DNA of 55,330 nt from Deltaproteobacteria bacterium (lineage in GTDB: Bacteria; Desulfobacterota; Binatia; UBA9968), in NCBI GenBank assembly GCA_016193465.1, contig JACPSE010000148.1, positions 1-55,330 on the forward strand, given 5' to 3'. Position numbers and translations under genes: made by a program. The notes under the pieces were generated by a model. It did not search any database. It was not told the origin of the DNA and saw nothing but the letters and a program-made list of their open reading frames with translations. This document shows, piece by piece, positions 16,045-24,482 of the stretch (its first letter is position 1; each line of letters begins with the position of its first letter).

Positions 16045-17138
16045 CAGCCGCGAATACCATGACAGCGATCTGCAGGTAAGGAAAGAAAAACCTTGTCGCC
16101 GCGTGATAACCCTACCGCAGGATGGAATTTCGCTCTGATCAGCTGCTCCCCAGTTGCCACCTGGCAGTCCAGAGTATCCCCATTAAAGATAATAGACTCA
16201 ATGCGACCTTCAAATAGATTCTCCTCCGGCAGACGCTCCCCCCGGCATATAAACACATCCTCTGGTCGCACCATCACCACGACTGAATCCCCCACTCCAA
16301 CATCACTGGGCAGATGGCACCACACCATCCCAATGGGCGTGTCCACCTTGCCGAGACGCTGGCCGCTTTTCTCCAGGACGACCTTTCCCTCAAGAAAGTT
16401 AGAGAGCCCGATGAAATTCGCCACGAACCTCGTGCGCGGCGCCTGATAAATCTCCGACGGCGGTCCTTCCTGGACCATGACCCCCTCATTCATCACGGCA
16501 ACCACGTCAGACATAGTGAGCGCCTCCGCCTGATCGTGTGTCACATAAATAGCGGTGATGTTCAGGCGCTTCGCCAAGTCACGCACCTCTAGCCGGGTCT
16601 CTTCTCTTAGCTTGGCATCGAGATTGCTCAAAGGCTCATCCAGAAGTAGAACTCCTGGCTCTCGCACCAGCGCGCGCGCCAGCGCCACCCGCTGCTGTTG
16701 CCCTCCGCTCAGAAGGGGAGCGGGCCGATCTTCCAGCCCGTCCAGTTTTACGAGACTCAGCGCCCTGCGCACCTTTTCCTGGATCTCCGCCTTACCAAGC
16801 CGGCCCATCTCTCGCAACGGAAAGGCTACGTTTTCGAAAACATTCATATGCGGCCAGATCGCATAGGACTGAAATACCATACCAATGTTTCTCTTGTTGG
16901 GAGGCACCCATGTGCCTATGCTGGAAGAGGAAACAATCTCATTGTTTATGCTAATCTGGCCCCCATCAGGCTTTTCTAGTCCCGCTATGCACCGTAACGT
17001 ACTCGTCTTGCCGCAGCCGCTTGGACCCAGGAGGGTGTAGAATTGGCCCGCCTTAATCTCTAGACTGATGCCTTTGACGGCGTGGACCGTGCCCTGCTCG
17101 GTGCGATAGGTCATGTGGAGATTTTCTATGTGAATCAT
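16044..17138 (-). CDS. ABC transporter ATP-binding protein (FbpC/PotA-like)
   Basis: Energy-coupling ATPase of an AfuABC-type importer, 364 residues. Seen: Walker A GPSGCGKTS (38-46), Q-loop Gln90 in VFQSYAIWP, signature LSGGQQQRV (143-151), Walker B LLLDEP (164-169), switch His201 in THDQAEA, and a C-terminal regulatory extension (~240-364) of the TOBE type. It leads directly into the group A binding-protein array and the permease at 7501, its probable partner. The ATG at 17138 has no strong ribosome site. A second ATPase of the same architecture is at 26814. Confidence 0.92.
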   Translation of the reverse strand: MIHIENLHMTYRTEQGTVHAVKGISLEIKAGQFYTLLGPSGCGKTSTLRCIAGLEKPDGGQISINNEIVSSSSIGTWVPPNKRNIGMVFQSYAIWPHMNVFENVAFPLREMGRLGKAEIQEKVRRALSLVKLDGLEDRPAPLLSGGQQQRVALARALVREPGVLLLDEPLSNLDAKLREETRLEVRDLAKRLNITAIYVTHDQAEALTMSDVVAVMNEGVMVQEGPPSEIYQAPRTRFVANFIGLSNFLEGKVVLEKSGQRLGKVDTPIGMVWCHLPSDVGVGDSVVVMVRPEDVFICRGERLPEENLFEGRIESIIFNGDTLDCQVATGEQLIRAKFHPAVGLSRGDKVFLSLPADRCHGIRG

Positions 17139-17177
17139 GCTTTTCCGTCACACCTTAAACATTTCGCCGTTGTCTTT

Positions 17178-17240
17178 TTAGACCTTTATTTCCCCGTTCT
17201 CACAAACCACGATATTGTCGTCCGCAATTTGAATCCACCC
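17178..17240 (-). pseudogene. C-terminal stub of an M29/NicX-like gene (1)
   Basis: The minus strand reads ADDNIVVCENGEIKV and TAA (17178-17180), the exact tail motif of the M29/NicX-like proteins at 18432, 23393 and 34613 (VDDNIVVCENGEIKV in the first). Nothing further upstream matches well. It lies between the NMT1-type binding-protein gene and the ATPase, so a whole gene of this family once stood here. Confidence 0.75.
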
Positions 17241-17268
17241 TGCTGACCCTGAGAAGGGAGCCGGGAGG

Positions 17269-18291
17269 TCACCTCTTTTTGATATAGCGGTATTTCATTG
17301 GATCCCAACCCTGGGTGGCAAGTTCTTCGTAGGCGCGTTTGACGAAGGAGAAGTCATAGACCTGGCTTACGGTTATATCTCCCTTAATTTTGAGGACTGC
17401 GCCCGCTAAACGCATCTGTTCCTTCACCCGCTCTATATTCGTCACCATATCCTCCTCCGTGGCCCTCCCCATCTGGGCAATCTCTGAACCCCGCTTAGTA
17501 CGTTCCCGCCAAATCTCCCTGGCTAAGCCTTCATCGGACAGCGCCTGGACTTCCATCAAGAACTTCACCGTCTCCGGATTACGGTACCAGAAGAGTTGCC
17601 CCTTCAGTGTGGCCTTCACAACTCGGTATAGCTCCTCGGGAGATTCTTTGATCTTAGCATCGGTAGTGGACAGGCTGGAGCTCAGGGAGGAAATATAATC
17701 CCCACTGTAGGCGAGTATCCGATAACCTTTGGCCTGGGCCGGCTTTACCAATTCGTAGGAAAGCATGGTGGCGTCTACCAGATTGTTCATTAATGCATTG
17801 AGGCGGAGATTGGGCTCGCCAAAGACCCTCACTTTGACCTCACCGATAGGCACTCCATTCTTGGCAAAGAGCTCCTTCATGAGCAGAAACGCATTACCAG
17901 AGAAATCCGAGATAGCAACTGTTTTCCCAACAAGTTGATTGAGGCTCACAATCTTGGGCGCACTGACCAGATACTGCGCGGGTTTATCAGCGTCAACCAG
18001 CACGATCTTCAAACCCGCTCCATTAAGGATGGCTGGAAGGACTGCAGCATTAGTATAACCCACGCTACCCCCTATAAGCGCTTGGGTTGCTATCGTCCCA
18101 CGGGTTACAACCACTTCAATTTGAAAACCCTCTTCGCTATAAAAACCCAATCGTTGAGCAATAACATAAGGGAGCGTTGTTTCGCCAGCGCCTTTCGACG
18201 AGATCCACACCTTCTTCAACGGGTCAGCGCCAACGCTAGCCCCAAGTACCAGCAAAAGAAGCATCGTGATGAAGGGGATTTTTTTTATCAT
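17269..18291 (-). CDS. ABC solute-binding protein, NMT1/SsuA/THI5-like
   Basis: Periplasmic binding protein of the NMT1/THI5-like class (SBP type 2 of nitrate/taurine/pyrimidine systems), 340 residues from ATG 18291, which has GGAGGT 6 nt upstream; an earlier in-frame codon at 18321 precedes the ribosome site. Signal peptide MIKKIPFITMLLLLVLGASVGA, then KVWISSKGAGETTLPYVIAQRLGFYSEEG, the family start in which a ligand loop follows. This class normally works with an SsuBC-type ATPase and permease, none of which is encoded here, so it may use one elsewhere. It has a truncated twin at 34364-34522. Different class from all other binding proteins in the window. Confidence 0.85.
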   Translation of the reverse strand: MIKKIPFITMLLLLVLGASVGADPLKKVWISSKGAGETTLPYVIAQRLGFYSEEGFQIEVVVTRGTIATQALIGGSVGYTNAAVLPAILNGAGLKIVLVDADKPAQYLVSAPKIVSLNQLVGKTVAISDFSGNAFLLMKELFAKNGVPIGEVKVRVFGEPNLRLNALMNNLVDATMLSYELVKPAQAKGYRILAYSGDYISSLSSSLSTTDAKIKESPEELYRVVKATLKGQLFWYRNPETVKFLMEVQALSDEGLAREIWRERTKRGSEIAQMGRATEEDMVTNIERVKEQMRLAGAVLKIKGDITVSQVYDFSFVKRAYEELATQGWDPMKYRYIKKR

Positions 18292-18415
18292 GTTCCACCT
18301 CCCGTCTAACTCGAAGCGCAACTGGAACTTTCCTTGAATGACTTGCTTGCCAAACCAAGATCCTCCCCCAGATGAGAACGGTCAGGCTTTGATCTCACCC
18401 TTGTCGCAGACGGTT
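18137..18415 (-). repeat. 279-nt duplicated block, copy 1
   Basis: Covers the first ~50 codons of the NMT1-type gene, its leader, and the tail of an M29/NicX-like gene. It aligns without gaps to 34368-34646 (also 279 nt). Here the binding-protein gene is intact and the M29/NicX-like tail is a stub; at the other copy it is the reverse. Confidence 0.75.
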
Positions 18416-18428
18416 CTATTATCACGCC
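18382..18428 (-). pseudogene. C-terminal stub of an M29/NicX-like gene (2)
   Basis: Reads RDNRTVCDKGEIKA then TGA at 18382-18384, matching DDNITVCEKGEIKV of the gene at 34613. It lies immediately after the stop of the intact family member at 18432, so two tails of the same family stand in tandem. Best explained by recombination inside or next to the tail. Confidence 0.75.
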
Positions 18429-18431
18429 GCT

Positions 18432-19502
18432 TTAAACCTTTATTTCGCCATTTTCACAAACCACGATATTGTCGTCGACAATAACGGTCACCCTGGCAAT
18501 GATCCCTTCTAGCCTGAGAGTGCTGAAGACCGTTTTGCTCGGGTCTTCCGAAAAAAGGTAGCGATCCGGTCCTGTACCGATGCCGAAGTGCATTGAGCCG
18601 TACCTCTTTTTATCACTCCTCATGATCCCCGCACGGGGAGGGCACTTCTTGTTGGTACCCAAACCCATCTCACCGCCAACGGCATAGGTGTATTTATCCC
18701 CGTATCTCTCCAAGTACGCTTTTAGCTGCTGGGCTTCTATACCCCCGGTGATATCCACTACCCGACCGTCCTTAATGGTGACTTTGACCGGGTCCTTCCA
18801 GAGTCCAGAGGGATAATGCGCGGTCGTATCCCAGACTACCGTTCCATTGCCAGTGCCCGGGAGCGGCTCGACGTGAATCTCTCCGTAGGGCCAGGTTCCT
18901 CCACCTATACCGCCGGTCTTAGTATCCCGTTGAAATGGCATTTTGTTAGCCCTGTTGAAGTGGTAGTCTTTCGGGTAGCCCGATATATCGGCCGTATAAT
19001 CCGTCCCATACTCCGAACGCAGATGGATCTTCTTGCCTCGGTCGTAAATGGCCCCGATTCTCTTGTGCAGTTCCACCATTTCTTTGATGTCGTCCCACGA
19101 CACGGTGCCCCCGCCCTCGGTGAGAATCTCTACCGTGTTTTCGTCCATCAACCAAATCGGAATATGACCGGCCTTTCTGATCGAGCGCAAACCGGGCGTT
19201 CCACTATTGAGACAGGTCGTTGTCAAACCCGCCACCGCGTTGCAGGCCTTTGCCGCTTCTATGGCAGCGGGATGGGGATCGGCGCAGTGATAGGGGAGTT
19301 TGGGAAACATGCATAAGATCGGCGATCCCCCCTTCGAGTTAATGACCGCCATGAATGCCTGCCAAACAAGGGGATCCATGGCGTCATCGGTCATCACCAT
19401 TACCTTGTCCCCCGGCTGGATCTGCTGTAAAGGGACCTGCAGATACTTCACCAGGGGAATAATTTTCGTTGACGGCACACCGTATCTCTCAGCCATAACC
19501 AT
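18432..19502 (-). CDS. M29 aminopeptidase/NicX-like metalloenzyme, copy 1
   Basis: Protein of 356 residues in the fold family of M29 aminopeptidases and 2,5-dihydroxypyridine 5,6-dioxygenase NicX, which use a metal for peptide or ring cleavage. Seen: N-terminal domain (GDKVMVMTDD, residues 31-40); C-terminal candidates for metal ligands Glu208 (GEIHVEP), Glu278 (GGEMGLGTN) and His305 (MHFGIG). The final H-x-D pair expected near residue 330 is RLE (330-332), so the site is not canonical. ATG 19502 has GGAGGTG upstream; it starts 41 nt after the UbiD stop, the same arrangement as in two other pairs. No signal peptide. Function is inferred to be tied to the UbiD product. Confidence 0.8.
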   Translation of the reverse strand: MVMAERYGVPSTKIIPLVKYLQVPLQQIQPGDKVMVMTDDAMDPLVWQAFMAVINSKGGSPILCMFPKLPYHCADPHPAAIEAAKACNAVAGLTTTCLNSGTPGLRSIRKAGHIPIWLMDENTVEILTEGGGTVSWDDIKEMVELHKRIGAIYDRGKKIHLRSEYGTDYTADISGYPKDYHFNRANKMPFQRDTKTGGIGGGTWPYGEIHVEPLPGTGNGTVVWDTTAHYPSGLWKDPVKVTIKDGRVVDITGGIEAQQLKAYLERYGDKYTYAVGGEMGLGTNKKCPPRAGIMRSDKKRYGSMHFGIGTGPDRYLFSEDPSKTVFSTLRLEGIIARVTVIVDDNIVVCENGEIKV

Positions 19503-19543
19503 GCTACACCTCCTATACTAGTTTTAGTCCAACACGCCTTAAT

Positions 19544-20959
19544 CTAACCATGCTGCCTAAGAACTCTGCTCCATTTTTCCGCTGTCTTGCTCAAAAGATC
19601 CTCACTAATATCCGTGGTGCGAGGAAACTTGTCCATCCAGTGATAAGGCCTACACGCATCTATGATAGCCGTCGAACTTGTATAGTTACCAATGTCCTTT
19701 TTCTCCTTGACCCTATAGGGATCCAGCCCGTCGCCCGAGATCCTACGGACGATGTCTAACGCCTGCGCGGGTTCGTACCGCGTGGCGACAGCCCAAAACA
19801 CCTTTCCGAGACTATAAGGATCAATATCCTCATCCACGATGATAACGAACCTCATGCTGCTGCCTGCCGAGCTTCCTAACGCCGCATGAGAGACCCGCTT
19901 TACATGACCAGGGTAAGGCTGCTTAATGGAAATGATTGTGAGACCCCAGGCATAGTGGTTGACGGCAACGATATTGGGAATGCCCAGCCCTTCCAACTCT
20001 TTCCAAATAAATGCGGCTTTGGACGACAAGACGCCACAGTTCGCTTCTAAAAATGGCGGGTTGCCTAGAATGACGGGGTCATTTCTGAAAAGCATGCCTT
20101 TGACCTTAAGGCGCGGCATCGACCGTTTTCCCTCCAGGTAATAACCCGACGCCTCGCCAAACGGCCCCTCGCTCTCCTGGCCTTGGGCCGGCGGCAACAA
20201 GTCGCCTTCCAAAACTACCTCGGATGTTGCCGGGATAAGCAGATCCGTGCACTCGCCTTTGGTCACCTCAACAGGCTCATTTCGTAACCAGCCCGCAAAA
20301 GCATACCCGGAAATTGGCCGGCGCAAATCCATCCCGGCGGCCACAAACAAAACCGGATCCTGGCCAAGAGAGATCGCCACCGGGCAAGGTCTTCCGCCGT
20401 CCCAGTATTTCTTCCAGATGCCATCCATCTCTAAGCCGGCATGAGGGGCCACGGTATTGTGATTGACCCATGTAAAAGGGAAGGAAGCCGCATGACAGTC
20501 CTTCGACTCCGGATCTCTCGTGATAACAAAAGTGCCGCACATGTAGGGACCCCCGTCCTGCTCATGCCACTTGGGCCAAGGAATTTTACCTAGATCAACC
20601 TCATCACCGAGCAGTATGTTCTCCTTTACCGGCGCGGCCTTCACCTCTTTGGGAGCAACGGGTTTGCACCCTTTTAGTCTTTCCTTCCAATATTTAACGG
20701 CATCTCTCTCACTGAGATCTTGGGCCACGCCAAAGACATGCCGTTCCCGAACCCTGTTAGAGAGCGCATTTGTCAAGATCCGATGGCCCTTCGGGAAGCC
20801 TTTGATCGAATCAAACAGCAACGCAGGACACTTTTCCCCTCGAGCCGCTATTTCCGTAACCGCGCCGATTTCCAGATCACAGCTAGCCCCCTCTATCACC
20901 TTGAGCTCGCCCATCTGTCGCAGGTTGTGAATAAACTCTCGCAGGTCTTTGAACGGCAT
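19544..20959 (-). CDS. UbiD-family decarboxylase paralog 1 (altered active site)
   Basis: UbiD enzymes (de)carboxylate aromatic or unsaturated acids with prenylated FMN. This 471-residue copy keeps EGPFGE (Glu264, Glu269, the family's catalytic glutamates) and Glu231 in EPVEV, but where the other three copies read N-x-G-S-Y-R it reads HAASFP (residues 156-161): the metal-ligand Asn is His156, the essential Arg is Pro161, and the SGHNG loop is LEMDG, so the His ligand is Met178. The residues are aligned without gaps to the copy at 35701. It may be a structural subunit, act on another chemistry, or be dying. ATG 20959 with AAGGA upstream. Pairs with the M29/NicX-like gene 41 nt downstream. Confidence 0.85.
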   Translation of the reverse strand: MPFKDLREFIHNLRQMGELKVIEGASCDLEIGAVTEIAARGEKCPALLFDSIKGFPKGHRILTNALSNRVRERHVFGVAQDLSERDAVKYWKERLKGCKPVAPKEVKAAPVKENILLGDEVDLGKIPWPKWHEQDGGPYMCGTFVITRDPESKDCHAASFPFTWVNHNTVAPHAGLEMDGIWKKYWDGGRPCPVAISLGQDPVLFVAAGMDLRRPISGYAFAGWLRNEPVEVTKGECTDLLIPATSEVVLEGDLLPPAQGQESEGPFGEASGYYLEGKRSMPRLKVKGMLFRNDPVILGNPPFLEANCGVLSSKAAFIWKELEGLGIPNIVAVNHYAWGLTIISIKQPYPGHVKRVSHAALGSSAGSSMRFVIIVDEDIDPYSLGKVFWAVATRYEPAQALDIVRRISGDGLDPYRVKEKKDIGNYTSSTAIIDACRPYHWMDKFPRTTDISEDLLSKTAEKWSRVLRQHG

Positions 20960-21000
20960 TTCTTATTCCTTTCACTCCTCTTCAAATCTTCCCAAACTGC

Positions 21001-21059
21001 CCGCATGCGGACATTGCCGTAGCGGCAGACAGCTTTCTCCAGGGATGAGCTCGCTCATC
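21001..21059. repeat. Three consecutive short dyads between binding-protein and UbiD genes
   Basis: Within 60 bases: CCGCATGCGG (21001-21010), TGCCG-TAG-CGGCA (21015-21027) and GATGAGC-TC-GCTCATC (21044-21059). No T-run follows on the minus strand. They may be mRNA-processing or attenuation hairpins or an operator; chance is possible. Confidence 0.35.
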
Positions 21060-21066
21060 AGCCTCG

Positions 21067-22116
21067 CTACTTTGTTACCGGAAGTCCTAATGCCTTCAGA
21101 TACTCTGCCGACATTTCGCCGCCCTTAAGCGCACATTCTGGACCGCAGAAAAGAACCTTATTGCCTTTGGCCAATTTAGCATTGGAGGTTCCCTCGATCC
21201 ACGGAAACCCGCGAAAGTCCACTTTGTCTATGAGATGCTGCCCCTCCTGGCTGGCAAACCAGCCAGCCAACAGTTGGGCCGCAAACTGACGGGGAGTGCC
21301 CTTGCGAATGAATACGGCGCCACCGGATTCGAGCAGCAGTTCTCCCGGCACGGCGATCTTCAAAGTCTCCCCAACCTGCGGGGCGTCTTTTAGCAATCTG
21401 TAATACGTATTAGGCTGTGCGCTGCAGGACAGGGCATAAGCCCCGGCTGATATCAGCTGCAGGGCCTCTACTTGCTCCCGGATCAGCTTCACATCATTGG
21501 CCAACATCCTCTTTACCCAGCCCAAGAACCACTCGCGCTTATGCCAGTGGAGGGCGTAGAGCTTATGACGGGGATCAAGAACCACTCTCCCCTTAAAGTC
21601 GGGGCGCGTACAGTCGTCCCAACTCTTCGGCACCAGCTCGGCAGCAACCAGCTTGGGATTGTACGCAATAGCACGCGAATTCCCCGTCACATTAAGGGCC
21701 CAATTGCTCGGATCGTATACCCTCTTATCGACATCCGGCCAAACATTCAGATAATCATAAGGGGGTTTTTGAAACACCCCAGCCTCCAAGAACTGCTGCT
21801 GCGCTTCACGACCCGGAGAGAGCAGATCGGCGCTCACCTCCCGGCCGGACTGCATCTCGATCAAGGTGCGCTGCTGAACCCCTGTGCCGCGCCAAAATCT
21901 ATATCTAGCCTTGATGCCGTATCTCTTAGTGAATCCCCTAAGAATCTCCTCAGCAGGCTCCTTATCCATAGAATCCCAAAACTCCACCTGCCCTTCGGCC
22001 TTTGCCTTTTTCACGAGTTCACCAAAAGAAGCCGTCTCCGCACCAGCGGCCTGCAGCGGGTAGACCAGAAAACTCAGTAGAAGGGTTCCGGCCAGCTCTG
22101 CAATAAAAGTCTTCAC
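21067..22116 (-). CDS. ABC solute-binding protein, group B copy 1
   Basis: COG1840-like periplasmic binding protein of the second paralog group, 349 residues, GTG start at 22116 with GGAGGG ~8 nt upstream. Signal peptide to about QAAGA. Group B hallmarks: KKAKAEGQVEFWDS, QQRTLIEMQSGREVSADLL, REAQQQFLEAGVFQKPP, SRAIAYNPKL, SWDDCTRPDFKGRV, LYALHWHKREWFLGWVKRM, and the end EYLKALGLPVTK. Two cysteines near the C-terminus (FCGPEC) are shared by the group and may form a disulfide. Sits between the metallo-hydrolase and UbiD 1 on the same strand. Ligand unknown. Confidence 0.9.
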   Translation of the reverse strand: MKTFIAELAGTLLLSFLVYPLQAAGAETASFGELVKKAKAEGQVEFWDSMDKEPAEEILRGFTKRYGIKARYRFWRGTGVQQRTLIEMQSGREVSADLLSPGREAQQQFLEAGVFQKPPYDYLNVWPDVDKRVYDPSNWALNVTGNSRAIAYNPKLVAAELVPKSWDDCTRPDFKGRVVLDPRHKLYALHWHKREWFLGWVKRMLANDVKLIREQVEALQLISAGAYALSCSAQPNTYYRLLKDAPQVGETLKIAVPGELLLESGGAVFIRKGTPRQFAAQLLAGWFASQEGQHLIDKVDFRGFPWIEGTSNAKLAKGNKVLFCGPECALKGGEMSAEYLKALGLPVTK

Positions 22117-22172
22117 GTTAACACCCTCCCTATCAATAAATCTAAACGTTGCGGCGAACCCGAGGGAGCCCT

Positions 22173-22838
22173 TCAGTCCTCTCTAGGTCCTTCCACGATC
22201 CTGTGGAGTCTCCGCCCTCCATCCTTATAGACGTCGTCTCCATGACCGACTAACACCCTCTGGATATCCAGGTTCATATTGATGAGCTGCACTACGGTGT
22301 TTTGTGCCTGCTCCGGGTCGCTGCACAGATAATGGGGAGAAGGAATCAAGTGCTCTCCCGCACTGAGGATGGCGTCCCCCGCAATCAACGTCTTCGCCCT
22401 GGGCAGATAGAGGCTGATGCTGCCTGGGGTATGCCCGGGCGTATGCAAAATTCTAATCCCCCCGCAGTCCGGCAAAACCTCGCCGCCCTTTACCACCCGG
22501 TCCACATCCGAACCAGAGACCTTCTTCACCCCTGCCACATCCAACTCGTGGGCCATGAGATCGAACTTCAATATTTTCTTCAGCTTCGGCAGACCTCCCG
22601 CGTGGTCGCCGTGCCGGTGGGTTAAAATGCACAGCTTCAAATCATTGTGCTTTTTTCCCGCCTTCTCCAAACGGTCAACGATGAGATCCGCGTCCGCGTC
22701 GGAAAAGCCCGTGTCGACCAGGATCGTCCGCTCCTCCGCCAGCAGGAGAAAAGACTTGACGATGCCGCGAGGGCCGTTGACGCGACATGGAATGATCTCA
22801 ATCCCATCAATCTGCTCATCCTTCAGTATGCTAACCAT
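22173..22838 (-). CDS. Metallo-beta-lactamase-fold hydrolase
   Basis: Zinc-dependent hydrolase of the MBL/glyoxalase II superfamily, 221 residues. Seen: HRHGDH motif (His74, His76, Asp78, His79), His136 in TPGHTPG, Asp155 in AGDA and a late GHGDD. No signal peptide. ATG 22838 overlaps the end of the small hydroxylase subunit gene by 8 nt and has its ribosome site (GGAGGG) within it, so the two are co-translated. A thioester, lactone or lactam hydrolysis step in the same pathway would fit, but the substrate cannot be read from the sequence. Confidence 0.85.
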   Translation of the reverse strand: MVSILKDEQIDGIEIIPCRVNGPRGIVKSFLLLAEERTILVDTGFSDADADLIVDRLEKAGKKHNDLKLCILTHRHGDHAGGLPKLKKILKFDLMAHELDVAGVKKVSGSDVDRVVKGGEVLPDCGGIRILHTPGHTPGSISLYLPRAKTLIAGDAILSAGEHLIPSPHYLCSDPEQAQNTVVQLINMNLDIQRVLVGHGDDVYKDGGRRLHRIVEGPRED

Positions 22839-23316
22839 GGCTTTTCCCTCCCTGTAATTCTATTGCCGCCTTTTTTATCGCCTCGACAATATTGCGGTAG
22901 CCGGTGCAGCGGCAGAGATTGCCGGCGATCGCATGCTTGATCTCGTTTTCGGATGGGTGCGGGTTTCTCAGGAGAAATCCGTATGCCGCCATGATCATGC
23001 CAGGCGTGCAATACCCGCACTCGGCCGCGTCCGTGTCCCAAAACGCCTGCTGCAAGGGATGGAGATGGCCGTCCTCGGCGAGTCCTTCTATGGTTACGAT
23101 CTCTGTGCCGGCAGTCTGCGCAGCAAACACCATGCACGACTTCACTTGCCTTCCTTGCCAGAGCACGGTGCAGGCGCCGCACTTCCCAACCACGCAGCCG
23201 ATGTGCGCCCCCGTCAATCCCAAGGTGTCCCTCAACACGTGAATGAGAAGCGTTCTCGGCTCTACTTTCACTTGATAATCTTTCCCGTTCACCTTTACGT
23301 TAATTTCTCTCAACAC
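22831..23316 (-). CDS. Molybdenum hydroxylase small subunit, 2x[2Fe-2S] (CoxS-like), set 1
   Basis: Electron-transfer subunit of xanthine dehydrogenase/CO dehydrogenase-type hydroxylases. Seen: plant-type cluster motif GCVVGKCGACTV with the fourth Cys in VKSCMVF, and the second cluster with CGYCTPGM and CRCTGYRN. The start was placed at GTG 23316 (GGAGGG 9 nt upstream) because the longer frame begins with TTG at 23340 ahead of that ribosome site; product 161 residues, normal. Its partner subunits are not adjacent but at 25904 (FAD) and 27895 (Mo), separated by UbiD, M29/NicX-like and ATPase genes. Confidence 0.92.
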   Translation of the reverse strand: MLREINVKVNGKDYQVKVEPRTLLIHVLRDTLGLTGAHIGCVVGKCGACTVLWQGRQVKSCMVFAAQTAGTEIVTIEGLAEDGHLHPLQQAFWDTDAAECGYCTPGMIMAAYGFLLRNPHPSENEIKHAIAGNLCRCTGYRNIVEAIKKAAIELQGGKSHG

Positions 23317-23392
23317 CTGTTCTGCCCTCCCCGGCTTCAACTGCCCCTCTAACTGCGGTTACCCACTTAAGCGCGGAAACCCAAGAGTCTGT

Positions 23393-24457
23393 TCAAACTC
23401 TTATCTCTCCGTCTTCGCAAACAACAATATTGTCGTCGACCACAACTGTGACTCTATCGATAATGCCCTCGAGCCTCACGTTGCTAGCAACATACTTGCT
23501 TGGATCTTTTTCAAAGCGGAAGCGGTCGGCCCCATGGCCGATACCGAAGTGCATAGAGCCATACCTCTTTTTGTCGCTACGCATATTGCCGGTGCGAGGC
23601 GCGCATCTCGGGTTAGTACCCAGTCCCATTTCTCCACCCACTGCATAGCAGTTTTCATCGCCGTATCTCTTCAGGTAGTCCTTTATGAGCTTTGCCTCAC
23701 TGCCGCCGCTGATATCCACAACGCGCCCATCTTTGATGGCCAGCTTCACGGGATCCCTCCAGAGCCCAGGCGGATAGTGAGCTGTCGTATCCCAAACAAC
23801 GGTCCCATTTGCGGTGCCAGGGACTGGCTCCACGTGGACCTCTCCAAATGTCCAATTGCCTCCGCCAAGACGTCCGGTCTTTGGATCCCGGTCAAAAGGC
23901 ATCTTGCTCCGCCTCTGGACGTGATAATCCTTAGGGTAGCCCGATATGTCCGCTGTCAGGTCGGTCCCATAGTCGGAGAGGATGCGAATTTTCTTGGCCC
24001 GGTCGTAAATTTCACCGATCCTTGTTTGAACCGCCACCATTTCCTCAACATCTTTTAGTGTTGCCGAGCCGCCTCCCTCCGTGAGAATTTCCACCGTGTT
24101 TTCTTCCATGAGCCAAACAGGAGCCTGATTCTTTAGCGATCGAAGTCCTGGGGTTCCGCTGTTCAGGCACGTCGTTGTCAGCCCCGCCACGGCATCTGAA
24201 ACCTTGGCCGCTTCTATCGCGGCCGCAGGGGGATCCGCGTTATGGTGCTGAAGCTTAGGGAAGAGACATAAGGTGGGCTGTGCGCCCCTTTCGTTGATAG
24301 CGGCCATCACGCCCTGCCAAACCAGAGGGTCCATGGCATCATCTGTCCATACCACTATTTTGTCGCCAGGCTGGACATTCCGGAATGGTACCTGCAGGCT
24401 TTTCATCAGAGGGATGATTTTCGTGCTGGGTATTCCGTATCGTTCTATCATGACCAT
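23393..24457 (-). CDS. M29 aminopeptidase/NicX-like metalloenzyme, copy 2
   Basis: Second family member, 354 residues. Start set at ATG 24457 (MVMIERYG, as in the other copies; GGAGG 9 nt upstream) rather than the TTG/ATG a few codons earlier. Retains GEVHVEP, GGEMGLGTN and MHFGIG; the expected H-x-D near the C-terminus is RLE as in copy 1. It starts 26 nt after UbiD 2, in the same strand and order as the other pairs. Followed 53 nt on by the small hydroxylase subunit. No signal peptide; cytoplasmic. Confidence 0.8.
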   Translation of the reverse strand: MVMIERYGIPSTKIIPLMKSLQVPFRNVQPGDKIVVWTDDAMDPLVWQGVMAAINERGAQPTLCLFPKLQHHNADPPAAAIEAAKVSDAVAGLTTTCLNSGTPGLRSLKNQAPVWLMEENTVEILTEGGGSATLKDVEEMVAVQTRIGEIYDRAKKIRILSDYGTDLTADISGYPKDYHVQRRSKMPFDRDPKTGRLGGGNWTFGEVHVEPVPGTANGTVVWDTTAHYPPGLWRDPVKLAIKDGRVVDISGGSEAKLIKDYLKRYGDENCYAVGGEMGLGTNPRCAPRTGNMRSDKKRYGSMHFGIGHGADRFRFEKDPSKYVASNVRLEGIIDRVTVVVDDNIVVCEDGEIRV

Positions 24458-24482
24458 CAGCATCAACCTCCTCGTATGTGTT

